Position numbers and translations under genes: made by a program
Notes under the pieces: generated by a model
Database searches by the model: none
The model's input: only the letters and a program-made list of their open reading frames with translations
Told to the model about the DNA's origin: nothing
NCBI GenBank assembly: GCA_025656895.1
Contig: JAHXHF010000071.1
Location: forward strand, 1-6,463
Reading direction: 5' to 3'
DNA from: a gamma proteobacterium symbiont of Bathyaustriella thionipta
GTDB lineage: Bacteria > Pseudomonadota > Gammaproteobacteria > Chromatiales > Chromatiaceae
DNA length: 6,463 nt
Shown: in pieces, positions 1-6,232 of the stretch
Numbering within the stretch: the stretch's first letter is position 1
How the letters are laid out: each line of letters opens with the position of its first letter

Positions 1-85
1 AAGATAATAGTAATATGATCCTTGAATGACATGGGACTTTCAGTCCAATCCCAGCAACCTATGCACTTTAGTGCATAGTCGTTGA
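1..85 (+). mobile_element. Putative right end of an IS200/IS605-like element (no transposase in window)
   Basis: No gene is seen here. A small hairpin (GGACT 34-38, AGTCC 42-46) is followed by a perfect palindrome (59-78) with CTTTAG at its centre. IS200/IS605-family right ends, as I know them, often carry such a subterminal hairpin with a TTTAG-type apex and no terminal inverted repeat. Immediately downstream the kinase reading frame starts mid-domain, as expected if an element interrupted the gene. The exact border cannot be fixed; somewhere between 78 and 86 is likely. It could instead be an unrelated palindromic repeat or a rearrangement junction. The family assignment is inference from hairpin style alone. 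Confidence 0.35.
59..78. repeat. Perfect 20-base palindrome, left copy of a repeated hairpin
   Basis: CTATGCACT (59-67), TT (68-69) and AGTGCATAG (70-78) form a perfect 9-bp stem. The first 17 bases recur unchanged and in the same orientation at 6403-6419. The TAG at 69-71 closes the reading frame of the downstream kinase. Confidence 0.85.
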
Positions 86-113
86 GTTTCCGCTGGAATT
101 AAAAGGTGAATGT

Positions 114-2501
114 GTGGGTGTGTTGCAACTGGTTTTGCTGAAGCCGTTAAGCGAAGCGGAAGAAGAATGGCTGGAACATGCGGCTGACTCCATTGCGGTA
201 TCCAGTCAGCTTGCGCAGGATATTGAAAAACGTAAGCGGGTAGAGCAGGAACTGCTGGTGGCGAAAGATGAGGCTGATTCAGCCAGTGAAGCAAAAAGCA
301 GCTTTCTGGCCAATATGAGCCATGAAATACGCACCCCCATGAATGCCATTATCGGTATGTCCGATCTGGCGCTTAAGACAGAGCTGAATCGTAAACAGCG
401 TAACTATATTGAAAAAGTACATCGTTCCGCCAATGCCTTGCTGGGCATTATTAATGACATACTGGATTTTTCCAAGATTGAAGCCGGCAAGCTGGATATG
501 GAAAAAATCAATTTCCGGGTGGAAGATGTGCTGGCTGATCTGACCAACCTGGTTGGCCTGAAAGCCGAAGAACGGGGGCTGGAATTATTGTTTGATCTGT
601 CACCCGATGTGCCGGTGGCACTGATTGGTGATCCGCTCAGGTTGGGACAGATTCTGGTCAATCTGGGGAATAATGCGGTCAAGTTTACCGAGCAGGGCGA
701 GATTGTGGTGCGTATTCGCCTGCTGGAGCAAACCGATGAACAGGTGTGTCTGCAGTTTTCTATTTCCGATACCGGCATGGGCATGACGGAAGAACAGCAG
801 CAACGGCTTTTTCAGTCATTCAGTCAGGCCGATACCTCAACCACAAGGCGTTTTGGCGGAACCGGTCTGGGTCTGACCATTTCATTACGACTGACCGAAA
901 TGATGGGAGGAAAAATATGGGTTGAAAGCAAGCCCGGAGAAGGTTCCACTTTTTATTTTACCGCCTGTTTTGGCCATGGGGATGAGAATAGCATGCCGCT
1001 GGTAGCGCCTGCTCCTGATTTGTATGGCTTACGGGTGCTGGTGGTGGATGACAATGCTTCGGCACGGGAAATTCTGGGCAGTATGCTGGCAACCTTTCAT
1101 TTTGAACCGGAATATGCCAGCTGCGGGCAGCAGGCGTTGCAGATGATTGAAGCATCCATACAGAAAAAAGAACCTTATGATCTGGTTTTGATGGACTGGA
1201 AAATGCCGGGCATGGACGGTGTGGAAACGGTACGCGAGCTTCAGCAAACCTATAATGATGAGCAATCACCGGCCGTCATTATGGTTACAGCCTACGGTCG
1301 CGAAGAGGTCAATGAGGCGGCCGCTGATATTCACCCCAACGGTGTGCTTTCCAAGCCGGTAACTGCATCCACTCTGCTGGATTCCATTATGCCGGCATTC
1401 GGGCATGAAATCAGTGGTAGAAGTCGTTCGGGTGTGCGTCGTCAGGATGAAGAAAATGCCGCCACTCATCTCAAGGGTGCGCATATTCTGCTAGTGGAAG
1501 ATAATGCCATTAATCAGGAACTGGCGATTGAATTATTATCGGTTAACGGCATGAAAGTGGTGGTTGCGAATAACGGCCAGGAAGCACTGGATATGCTGGA
1601 GCAGCAGGAATTTGATGGGGTTTTAATGGATATTCAAATGCCGGTTATGGATGGCTATAAAGCCTGCCGCAGAATTCGCGAGCAGGAAAAACTCAGGCAT
1701 CTGCCGGTTATTGCCATGACGGCCAATGCCATGGCGGGGGATCGTGATAAGGCACTGGCGGCCGGTATGAATGACCACATCGCCAAGCCTATTAATGTTC
1801 TGGACATGCTGACCACGATGGCGAAATGGATTAAGCCGAAAATTTCCGCAGCCGATGGCAGGCATTTGCCGGCCGAACCTGTTGCCGCCGGGCCTGATTC
1901 GGGCGCGGTCGATTTTACCAGGCTGAAATCTTTTGACAGTGCCAGTGGTATCAGTCGGGCGGCGAATAATTCAGAGTTGTACGGCAAGCTATTGTTACGC
2001 CTGGCTACCCATCATGCCGGTGACGCGGATGAGATCGGTGTGGCTATAAAAAAAGGAGAGTACGCAGAGGCCCGTATGCAGGTACATAACCTCAAGGGGA
2101 TGGCGGGTAACCTGTCCGCAGATAGCCTGTTTGAAGCCGCGCGTTTACTGGAAGAAAGCTTGAAAAATTCATCGCCGGATGCCGCTCAAATTGATAATCT
2201 GTTACAGGCTTTATCGCTTACATTAAAGCAGGCAGTAGAAGAAATATTGAGCGTGCTGAAAGTTACGCATGAAAAAACAGCGCAATCCATACTCAGCTCA
2301 AAGGAGGAAGCGCGTCTTGCGGCTGATAAATTAGCCACCGCCTTATCCATGGGAGACTTTGCTGCCATTAGTGAAGCGCTTGCCGTGTTACCCGAGGGCT
2401 GCGAATTCAGCCACAGAATGCAGCAGATGAATGAAGCGTTTGATCACGATGGTTTACAGGATTTATTGCATGAAATGCAGCAATATGCCCTGAATGATTG
2501 A
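114..2501 (+). CDS. Hybrid sensor histidine kinase with two receivers and an Hpt domain, sensor end truncated
   Basis: Membrane-independent multi-step phosphorelay kinase as it stands (795 residues from GTG 114). Visible domains: tail of a GAF-like sensor domain (1-35), a charged linker (35-60), HisKA with phospho-acceptor His70 in MSHEIRTPMN, and HATPase with N-box N183/N187, G1 box DTGMG at 219-223, and FGGTGLGL at 247-254. Receiver 1 (about 306-425) has D312/D313, phospho-site D361, T392 and K414. Receiver 2 (about 456-570) has E462/D463, D506, T536 and K558. Hpt (about 615-715) has His658 in HNLKG. A helical tail follows (725-795). All catalytic residues are present. The GTG start has AGGTGA 4 bases upstream, but in-frame coding-like sequence continues back to base 72 (FPLELKGEC before the start) and then meets TAG 69-71. 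I infer an interrupted gene that has lost its sensor; whether the remnant is expressed is unknown. The signal cannot be told. Confidence 0.88.
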   Translation: MGVLQLVLLKPLSEAEEEWLEHAADSIAVSSQLAQDIEKRKRVEQELLVAKDEADSASEAKSSFLANMSHEIRTPMNAIIGMSDLALKTELNRKQRNYIEKVHRSANALLGIINDILDFSKIEAGKLDMEKINFRVEDVLADLTNLVGLKAEERGLELLFDLSPDVPVALIGDPLRLGQILVNLGNNAVKFTEQGEIVVRIRLLEQTDEQVCLQFSISDTGMGMTEEQQQRLFQSFSQADTSTTRRFGGTGLGLTISLRLTEMMGGKIWVESKPGEGSTFYFTACFGHGDENSMPLVAPAPDLYGLRVLVVDDNASAREILGSMLATFHFEPEYASCGQQALQMIEASIQKKEPYDLVLMDWKMPGMDGVETVRELQQTYNDEQSPAVIMVTAYGREEVNEAAADIHPNGVLSKPVTASTLLDSIMPAFGHEISGRSRSGVRRQDEENAATHLKGAHILLVEDNAINQELAIELLSVNGMKVVVANNGQEALDMLEQQEFDGVLMDIQMPVMDGYKACRRIREQEKLRHLPVIAMTANAMAGDRDKALAAGMNDHIAKPINVLDMLTTMAKWIKPKISAADGRHLPAEPVAAGPDSGAVDFTRLKSFDSASGISRAANNSELYGKLLLRLATHHAGDADEIGVAIKKGEYAEARMQVHNLKGMAGNLSADSLFEAARLLEESLKNSSPDAAQIDNLLQALSLTLKQAVEEILSVLKVTHEKTAQSILSSKEEARLAADKLATALSMGDFAAISEALAVLPEGCEFSHRMQQMNEAFDHDGLQDLLHEMQQYALND

Positions 2502-2502
2502 A

Positions 2503-2661
2503 GGGCACCTCTATTAATCCATGGACAAGCAGCTTGAGTTCAAAATGAGCCATCTCAGCGTTGCAAATCTTCGCAATAGCCTGCTATTGCGTGCGATTTG
2601 CGCCTTGATCTGACTCATTTTGATTCTCAATCTGCAATGCCCAGAATTAATAGAGATGCCC
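2503..2661. mobile_element. Palindromic MITE-like element with 4-base target duplication
   Basis: The terminal inverted repeats are GGGCACCTCTATTAAT (2503-2518) and ATTAATAGAGATGCCC (2646-2661), differing at one of 16 positions. The interior is one long imperfect palindrome centred near 2581.5: GCAATAGC (2573-2580), CT, GCTATTGC (2583-2590), with further matching arms such as CAAAATGAG on the left and CTCATTTTG on the right. TGAA flanks it on both sides (2499-2502 and 2662-2665), a likely target-site duplication. The left TGAA contains the kinase stop codon TGA (2499-2501), so the insertion left the protein end intact. No ORF is inside, so it would depend on a transposase elsewhere. A 4-base duplication fits some IS5-family relatives, but the family is a guess. 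Transcribed, it would fold into a very long hairpin between the kinase and carbonic anhydrase genes. Confidence 0.8.
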
Positions 2662-2727
2662 TGAAGGCTGCCTTTATTCATTCATGGGCAGTCACAATAA
2701 GTTCAAAAGTGATGACAAAGGAAAATT

Positions 2728-3366
2728 ATGCTCAAAGCACAGCAAGCATTACAGCGTCTGATTGACGGTAACCAGCGATTTGTATCCGGTGTTTCGGCCA
2801 GCAGGAGCATTTTGTCTCCCGCCCAGAGTGATGAACAGGTGGCTGATCAGGAGCCTTTTGCGGTCATTCTGGGGTGCTCGGATTCACGCGTGCCGGCTGA
2901 AATTGTATTTGATCAGGGGCTGGGTGATCTGTTTGTGATTCGTGTGGCGGGTAATGTGGTCGCACCTTCTCAAATTGGCAGCGTCGAGTTTGCCGTATCC
3001 CAGTTTAAAACCCAGCTGGTGGTTGTTCTGGGGCACACCATGTGCGGGGCCATTTGTGCCACGGTGAATGTTCTGAAACATGAACAAGGGGAACATTCTC
3101 GCAATATCCGTTCAATCGTTGATCGCATTCGTCCTTCGGTAGAGTCTTTTAAGGGCACTGAGTTATGGCAAAACACCGAGGCACTGATCAGCGCAGCAGT
3201 ACGCAGCAATGTGCGTTCATCGGTAAACCAGTTGCGACACGGTTCCGAGACTCTGGAAAATGCGGTTAACAAGGATGGTTTGTTGATTGTAGGCGCAGAA
3301 TATTCTCTGGAAACCGGCTGCGTTGAGTTTTTTGATGGTATACAGTCAGAGCATCAATGCTCGTAA
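2728..3366 (+). CDS. Beta-class carbonic anhydrase
   Basis: Zinc enzyme catalysing reversible CO2 hydration to bicarbonate, expected in the cytoplasm. The 212-residue product is normal length for the family and shows the hallmark CSDSRVPAE segment (zinc ligand Cys50, with the Asp52-Arg54 pair) and GHTMCGA (zinc ligands His103 and Cys106). The conserved VIRVAGNVV stretch (70-78) lies between. There is no signal peptide. ATG 2728 is preceded by AAAGGA (2717-2722) 5 bases upstream, a good ribosome binding site. The MITE-like element lies 66 bases upstream, so the promoter is either in the short 2662-2727 stretch or read through from the kinase; I see no convincing -35/-10 pair. In a sulfur oxidiser it may help supply bicarbonate or CO2 for carbon fixation, but this is inferred from context. 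No carboxysome genes are present, so a carboxysomal role is not supported. Confidence 0.95.
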   Translation: MLKAQQALQRLIDGNQRFVSGVSASRSILSPAQSDEQVADQEPFAVILGCSDSRVPAEIVFDQGLGDLFVIRVAGNVVAPSQIGSVEFAVSQFKTQLVVVLGHTMCGAICATVNVLKHEQGEHSRNIRSIVDRIRPSVESFKGTELWQNTEALISAAVRSNVRSSVNQLRHGSETLENAVNKDGLLIVGAEYSLETGCVEFFDGIQSEHQCS

Positions 3367-3398
3367 GGAATAAGTGGCTGTCTTGCGGCTGTCATGGG

Positions 3399-3539
3399 CT
3401 ATTGATTTGCGCCACAACTGTCAGAATAGCATGCGCGGCCTGACGATCTGCCATAACTGACGGCTTCATCCTGTTTGCTGCTGGCCGTATTGACGCTGTT
3501 TTGACCGTAATCACTCTGCAAGCTGCTGAAATCATCCAT
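3399..3539 (-). CDS. Possible small ORF, 46 residues, unknown
   Basis: Starts at ATG (3539-3537) and ends at TAG (3401-3399). The product is rich in Ser, Asn, Gln and Asp, begins MDDFSSLQSDYG and ends CYSDSCGANQ with two Cys. Codon choice looks ordinary for a real gene. AAAGG lies about 6 bases before the ATG, a passable ribosome binding site. The frame stays open upstream of the ATG to a TAA near 3643, giving residues such as TVVNDRLKAR, so this could also be the 3' end of a decayed or truncated gene. I do not recognise any family. It may be chance. Confidence 0.25.
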   Translation of the reverse strand: MDDFSSLQSDYGQNSVNTASSKQDEAVSYGRSSGRACYSDSCGANQ

Positions 3540-3704
3540 CCGGGCCTTTAGCCTGTCATTTACTACGGTCTGAATAGTGATTTTCAGTCTATTGGGCCGG
3601 GCAAGTGAAAAAAAGAAAAAATTACTCGATATGTCGCGATCTTAATGTATGCTAAACGCATGGATTTTGTAGGTTGAAAGTTCAGCTGGGAATAATAATT
3701 AAAA

Positions 3705-3720
3705 CGGCATGGAAATTGCT
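3705..3720 (+). promoter_or_regulatory. Candidate sigma-54 (-24/-12) promoter of sqr
   Basis: CGGCATGGAAATTGCT matches the known sigma-54 pattern TGGCACG-N4-TTGCW with GG (3706-3707) and GC (3718-3719) at the required spacing; only the first T and the C after GGCA differ. Transcription would begin near 3731, leaving a leader of about 40 bases to the sqr ATG. Sigma-54 promoters need an enhancer-binding activator; the sulfide-responsive FisR type is known to drive sqr genes in some proteobacteria. No activator gene is in the window, and no clear enhancer site is recognised. Confidence 0.5.
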
Positions 3721-3770
3721 TTGTCTTAGTCGCTAAAATATATTAAATTACACCGAGGAGAAAAAAGAAG

Positions 3771-5039
3771 ATGGCACATATTGTAATTTTAGGAGCGGGT
3801 ACCGGTGGTATGCCGGCCGCTTATGAAATGCGTTGTGAATTAGGTAAAGAACACGATGTTACGGTTGTAAATGCACAGTCATATTTTCAATTTGTGCCAT
3901 CCAACCCCTGGGTCGCAGTCGGCTGGCGTGACCGTTCTGATATCTGTTTTGATATTGAGCCTTACCTGAAACGCAAAAATATTAATTTTATTGCCAAACG
4001 CGTCGATAAAATTGACGCGGAAGGCAACAAGCTGGAACTGGAAGGTGGCGAAACGCTTAATTATGACTACCTGGTGATTGCTACCGGCCCGCGTCTGGCG
4101 TTTGAAGAAGTGGAAGGCTCCGGCCCTGAAGGCCACACCCATTCTGTGTGCAGCATTGATCATGCTGAAAAAGCCTATGATGCCTACAAGGAACTGGTGG
4201 CAAACCCGGGACCGGTTGTTATTGGCGCCATGCCTTTTGCCAGTTGTTTCGGTCCGGCTTATGAATTCGCCTTTATTCTGGATACCGCTTTGCGCCGTGC
4301 CAAAATTCGTGACCAGGTGCCCATTACTTTTGTAACCAGCGAACCTTATATCGGCCATCTGGGACTGGGTGGTGTCGGTGATTCCAAAGGCTTTCTGGAA
4401 AGCGACATGCGTAACCACCACATGAAGTGGATTACCAATGCCAAAACCACCAAGGTGGAAAAGGGCAAGCTGTTTGTGGATGAGTTGAACGATACGGGTG
4501 AACTGAAAAAACAGCATGAAGTTGATTTTAAATATGCCATGATGCTGCCGGCCTTTAAAGGGGTGGATGCGGTTGCCAATGTAGAAGGCCTGTGTAATCC
4601 GCGTGGTTTTGTGATGGTGGATGATTTTCAGCGCAACCCGAAATATAACAACATCTACTCAGTCGGTGTTTGTATTGCTATTCCTCCGGTAGAACCTACC
4701 CCGGTACCAACGGGCGCACCGAAAACCGGTTATATGATTGAATCCATGGTAACCGCAACCGTGCATAACATTATGAATGACTTGGCCGGCAAACAACCGG
4801 ATCAACGCGGCACCTGGAACGCTATCTGCCTGGCGGATATGGGGGATACCGGCGCTGCCTTTGTAGCATTGCCGCAGATTCCACCACGTAACGTAGCCTG
4901 GTTTAAAAAGGGCAAATGGGTACACATGGCAAAAATCGCCTTTGAAAAATACTTTATTCGCAAAATGAAAAAAGGTACTTCCGAGCCTATCTACGAGAAA
5001 TACATTCTCAAAATGCTGGGTATTGATCGTCTGAAATAA
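3771..5039 (+). CDS. sqr: Sulfide:quinone oxidoreductase (Acidithiobacillus-like SQR)
   Basis: Peripheral-membrane FAD flavoprotein that oxidises sulfide to polysulfide or sulfur and passes electrons to quinone. The 422-residue protein opens with the dinucleotide-binding GAGTGG motif (8-13) and a second conserved ATG motif (104-106). The three redox-active cysteines are present as Cys127, Cys159 and Cys353; the conserved His131 and His196 are also present. The C-terminal part (about 377-415) is basic and amphipathic, like the membrane-binding helices of A. ferrooxidans SQR, and Phe391 and Tyr408 fall where that enzyme's quinone-contacting aromatics lie. There is no signal peptide or transmembrane helix. 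ATG 3771 has a strong ribosome site, GAGGAG (3755-3760), 10 bases upstream. It appears to be a single-gene transcript: its own promoter candidate lies upstream and a terminator starts 20 bases after the stop. The SQR type number should be settled by phylogeny. Confidence 0.95.
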   Translation: MAHIVILGAGTGGMPAAYEMRCELGKEHDVTVVNAQSYFQFVPSNPWVAVGWRDRSDICFDIEPYLKRKNINFIAKRVDKIDAEGNKLELEGGETLNYDYLVIATGPRLAFEEVEGSGPEGHTHSVCSIDHAEKAYDAYKELVANPGPVVIGAMPFASCFGPAYEFAFILDTALRRAKIRDQVPITFVTSEPYIGHLGLGGVGDSKGFLESDMRNHHMKWITNAKTTKVEKGKLFVDELNDTGELKKQHEVDFKYAMMLPAFKGVDAVANVEGLCNPRGFVMVDDFQRNPKYNNIYSVGVCIAIPPVEPTPVPTGAPKTGYMIESMVTATVHNIMNDLAGKQPDQRGTWNAICLADMGDTGAAFVALPQIPPRNVAWFKKGKWVHMAKIAFEKYFIRKMKKGTSEPIYEKYILKMLGIDRLK

Positions 5040-5058
5040 GCTTTACAGGCGTTACCGT

Positions 5059-5086
5059 AAAAAACCCGGCTGATGCCGGGTTTTTT
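5059..5086. terminator. Rho-independent, probably bidirectional terminator
   Basis: CCCGGC (5065-5070), TGAT loop, GCCGGG (5075-5080), flanked by six A on the left (5059-5064) and six T on the right (5081-5086). The T run serves sqr on the plus strand, and the A run gives a T run for the convergent minus-strand gene ending at 5109. Confidence 0.93.
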
Positions 5087-5108
5087 ATGGCTTGAGCGTT
5101 ACGGCCGT

Positions 5109-5612
5109 TTATATTTTCCTCGGTTCGGCCAGGCCAATTTGCACTTCCGGATGATGTTGCGTGACCAGCTGTTTTACCGCTTCCACTTCATGCCGGGGAA
5201 CATCTACCAATAACAGGATGTCTCCATCCATAACGGCTGATTCGAATGCATCCAGCTCATGATTATGTTCATGGCTGCGCATGAGCGCGGACACCAGACC
5301 GCCAAAGCTGGCGCCGGCCAATGCGCCACCCGCCAGAGTGGCGCCCCCTGCCAGCACCAGACCGGACGGCGGAAAACTTACCGCCAGCAAACCGCCCAGC
5401 AAGCCGGCCATACCCCCCATGCCAATGCCCAGTTCTATGCCGTATTTGACATCACTTTTTTGCCAGGCGGTGGCCTTCGGCAATCCTTCAAGTGAATGAC
5501 TGCTGTTGGCAATCACATGCAAATGGCTTTGCGCAATACCTTGTGCCAGCAGTTCATCAATAATGGTTCGGCATAATGCCAGTTCCGGCAGTAAAAAATA
5601 GAGTCGTTTCAT
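5109..5612 (-). CDS. DUF1269-like small membrane-associated protein
   Basis: The function is not known. The 167-residue product has an N-terminal globular part beginning MKRLYFLLPEL and containing HLHVIA (30-35), a glycine- and alanine-rich hydrophobic double segment (about 58-110) likely to form a membrane hairpin, a His-rich turn (HEHNH, 114-118), and a C-terminal part with DILLLVDVPR (131-140). This order resembles the DUF1269 family of predicted membrane proteins; the match is from memory. I chose ATG 5612 over the upstream ATG 5639 because AAAGGA (5624-5619) sits 6 bases before it and the family typically starts MKR-like. The gene is convergent with sqr, sharing the terminator, and lies 128 bases downstream of the HExxH gene on the same strand. 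No clear promoter is seen between them. Confidence 0.8.
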   Translation of the reverse strand: MKRLYFLLPELALCRTIIDELLAQGIAQSHLHVIANSSHSLEGLPKATAWQKSDVKYGIELGIGMGGMAGLLGGLLAVSFPPSGLVLAGGATLAGGALAGASFGGLVSALMRSHEHNHELDAFESAVMDGDILLLVDVPRHEVEAVKQLVTQHHPEVQIGLAEPRKI

Positions 5613-5618
5613 GCTGGG

Positions 5619-5624
5619 TCCTTT
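5619..5624 (-). promoter_or_regulatory. Ribosome binding site that decides the start at 5612
   Basis: AAAGGA on the minus strand, 6 bases before ATG 5612. The alternative ATG at 5639 lacks a comparable site and would add nine residues that do not look family-like. Confidence 0.7.
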
Positions 5625-5740
5625 GTAATTGTTCAGCAAATAGTTGCGTTCATTCCTGATGATAAGATCAGAGTAGCCTGTTTTTTATACGGGGGGCTTT
5701 GATCTGAGGCAAATAGCGGATGGGCTGGCCGCAGAAAATT

Positions 5741-6232
5741 TCAGTTGATACGCACATTCCAGCTTGGGTTTTGCCGGGCATCGATCAATTGGTGATGCAG
5801 CAGCCACTGGCGGGCATCTTCGGCATCCTGCTCAAACCAGGCCTGGGCCGATCCAAGCCGGAAGCTGTAGCCCCATTCATCCATATCCGCGAATGAACGT
5901 TGCCGGTTGAAAGGCGGCACATAATCGGCCAGCAGGGTTTGCAGATAGCAAACGGCATTTTCTTCATCATAGTCACCGCCGGCATTGGTATGCAGCATGC
6001 TGCGGCGTGATACATCCATGCAGATGTAGTGACAGGCTTCATGCAGCGCGGAATGTACCGGCGTGTCGGGGCGTACCAGCAGCCTGTTGGCGATCAGTCC
6101 GGCTTCCGATTCGCCCCACCAGGAACCGGCAATGGGCTGGCCGGGCTGAACCATTTCAAGTTGCATGGCATAACGTTGCAGCAATTCGGCCAGTTTGCTT
6201 TTTTCCAGCTCGGCAATCGTTAAAATGCTCAT
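5741..6232 (-). CDS. Conserved hypothetical protein with HExxH zinc-metallohydrolase-like motif
   Basis: The 163-residue product shows HEACH (His64, Glu65, His68), the zinc-binding and catalytic signature of zincin metalloproteases, followed 22-23 residues later by an acidic cluster (DYDEEN, 87-92) that could supply the third ligand. Other distinctive blocks are PIAGSWWGESEAGL (33-46), RPDTPVHSALHEACH (54-68), AGGDYDEENAVCYLQ (84-98) and DMDEWGYSFRLGSAQAWF (116-133). I recall similar uncharacterised proteins in beta- and gammaproteobacteria. There is no signal peptide or membrane segment, so it is probably cytoplasmic. The start ATG 6232 has no recognisable ribosome site; TTGACA (minus strand, 6261-6256) lies just upstream, but no good -10 accompanies it. 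Protease activity is inferred from the motif only. Confidence 0.8.
   Translation of the reverse strand: MSILTIAELEKSKLAELLQRYAMQLEMVQPGQPIAGSWWGESEAGLIANRLLVRPDTPVHSALHEACHYICMDVSRRSMLHTNAGGDYDEENAVCYLQTLLADYVPPFNRQRSFADMDEWGYSFRLGSAQAWFEQDAEDARQWLLHHQLIDARQNPSWNVRIN

Larger units (their letters stand above)
3367..3770 (+). other. 404-base intergenic region upstream of sqr
   Basis: It holds a possible 46-codon minus-strand ORF (3399-3539), a purine-rich A-tract (3608-3621), a weak sigma-70-like pair TCGATA (3626-3631) and TATGCT (3648-3653) with a 16-base spacer, and the much better sigma-54-type match at 3705-3720. A second weak sigma-70 pair, TTGCTT (3716-3721) and TATATT (3739-3744), overlaps the sigma-54 match. 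A short dyad ATGC/GCAT (3649-3652, 3658-3661) could be part of a regulator site. I see no clear terminator after the carbonic anhydrase gene. Confidence 0.6.

Noticed and set aside
40..294. 84-codon minus-strand ORF over the kinase start and hairpin
   Set aside because: Runs antisense to the clear GAF/kinase frame and across the palindrome; no family features.
2485..2494. ATGCCCTGAA direct repeat (also 2656-2665) as a longer target duplication
   Set aside because: The left copy lies 8 bases outside the element and inside the kinase coding end, so it does not abut the left terminus. The adjacent TGAA pair explains the insertion better.
3879..4517. 212-codon minus-strand ORF opposite sqr
   Set aside because: Antisense shadow of a confidently identified SQR gene; no recognisable domain.
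5259..5499. Two overlapping plus-strand ORFs opposite the DUF1269-like gene
   Set aside because: Low-complexity Ala/Pro-rich products mirroring the glycine/alanine-rich membrane segment; antisense shadows.
5625..5740. Terminator or attenuator between the two minus-strand genes
   Set aside because: Only a 6-base AGATCA/TGATCT pairing with a large loop and no T run after it.
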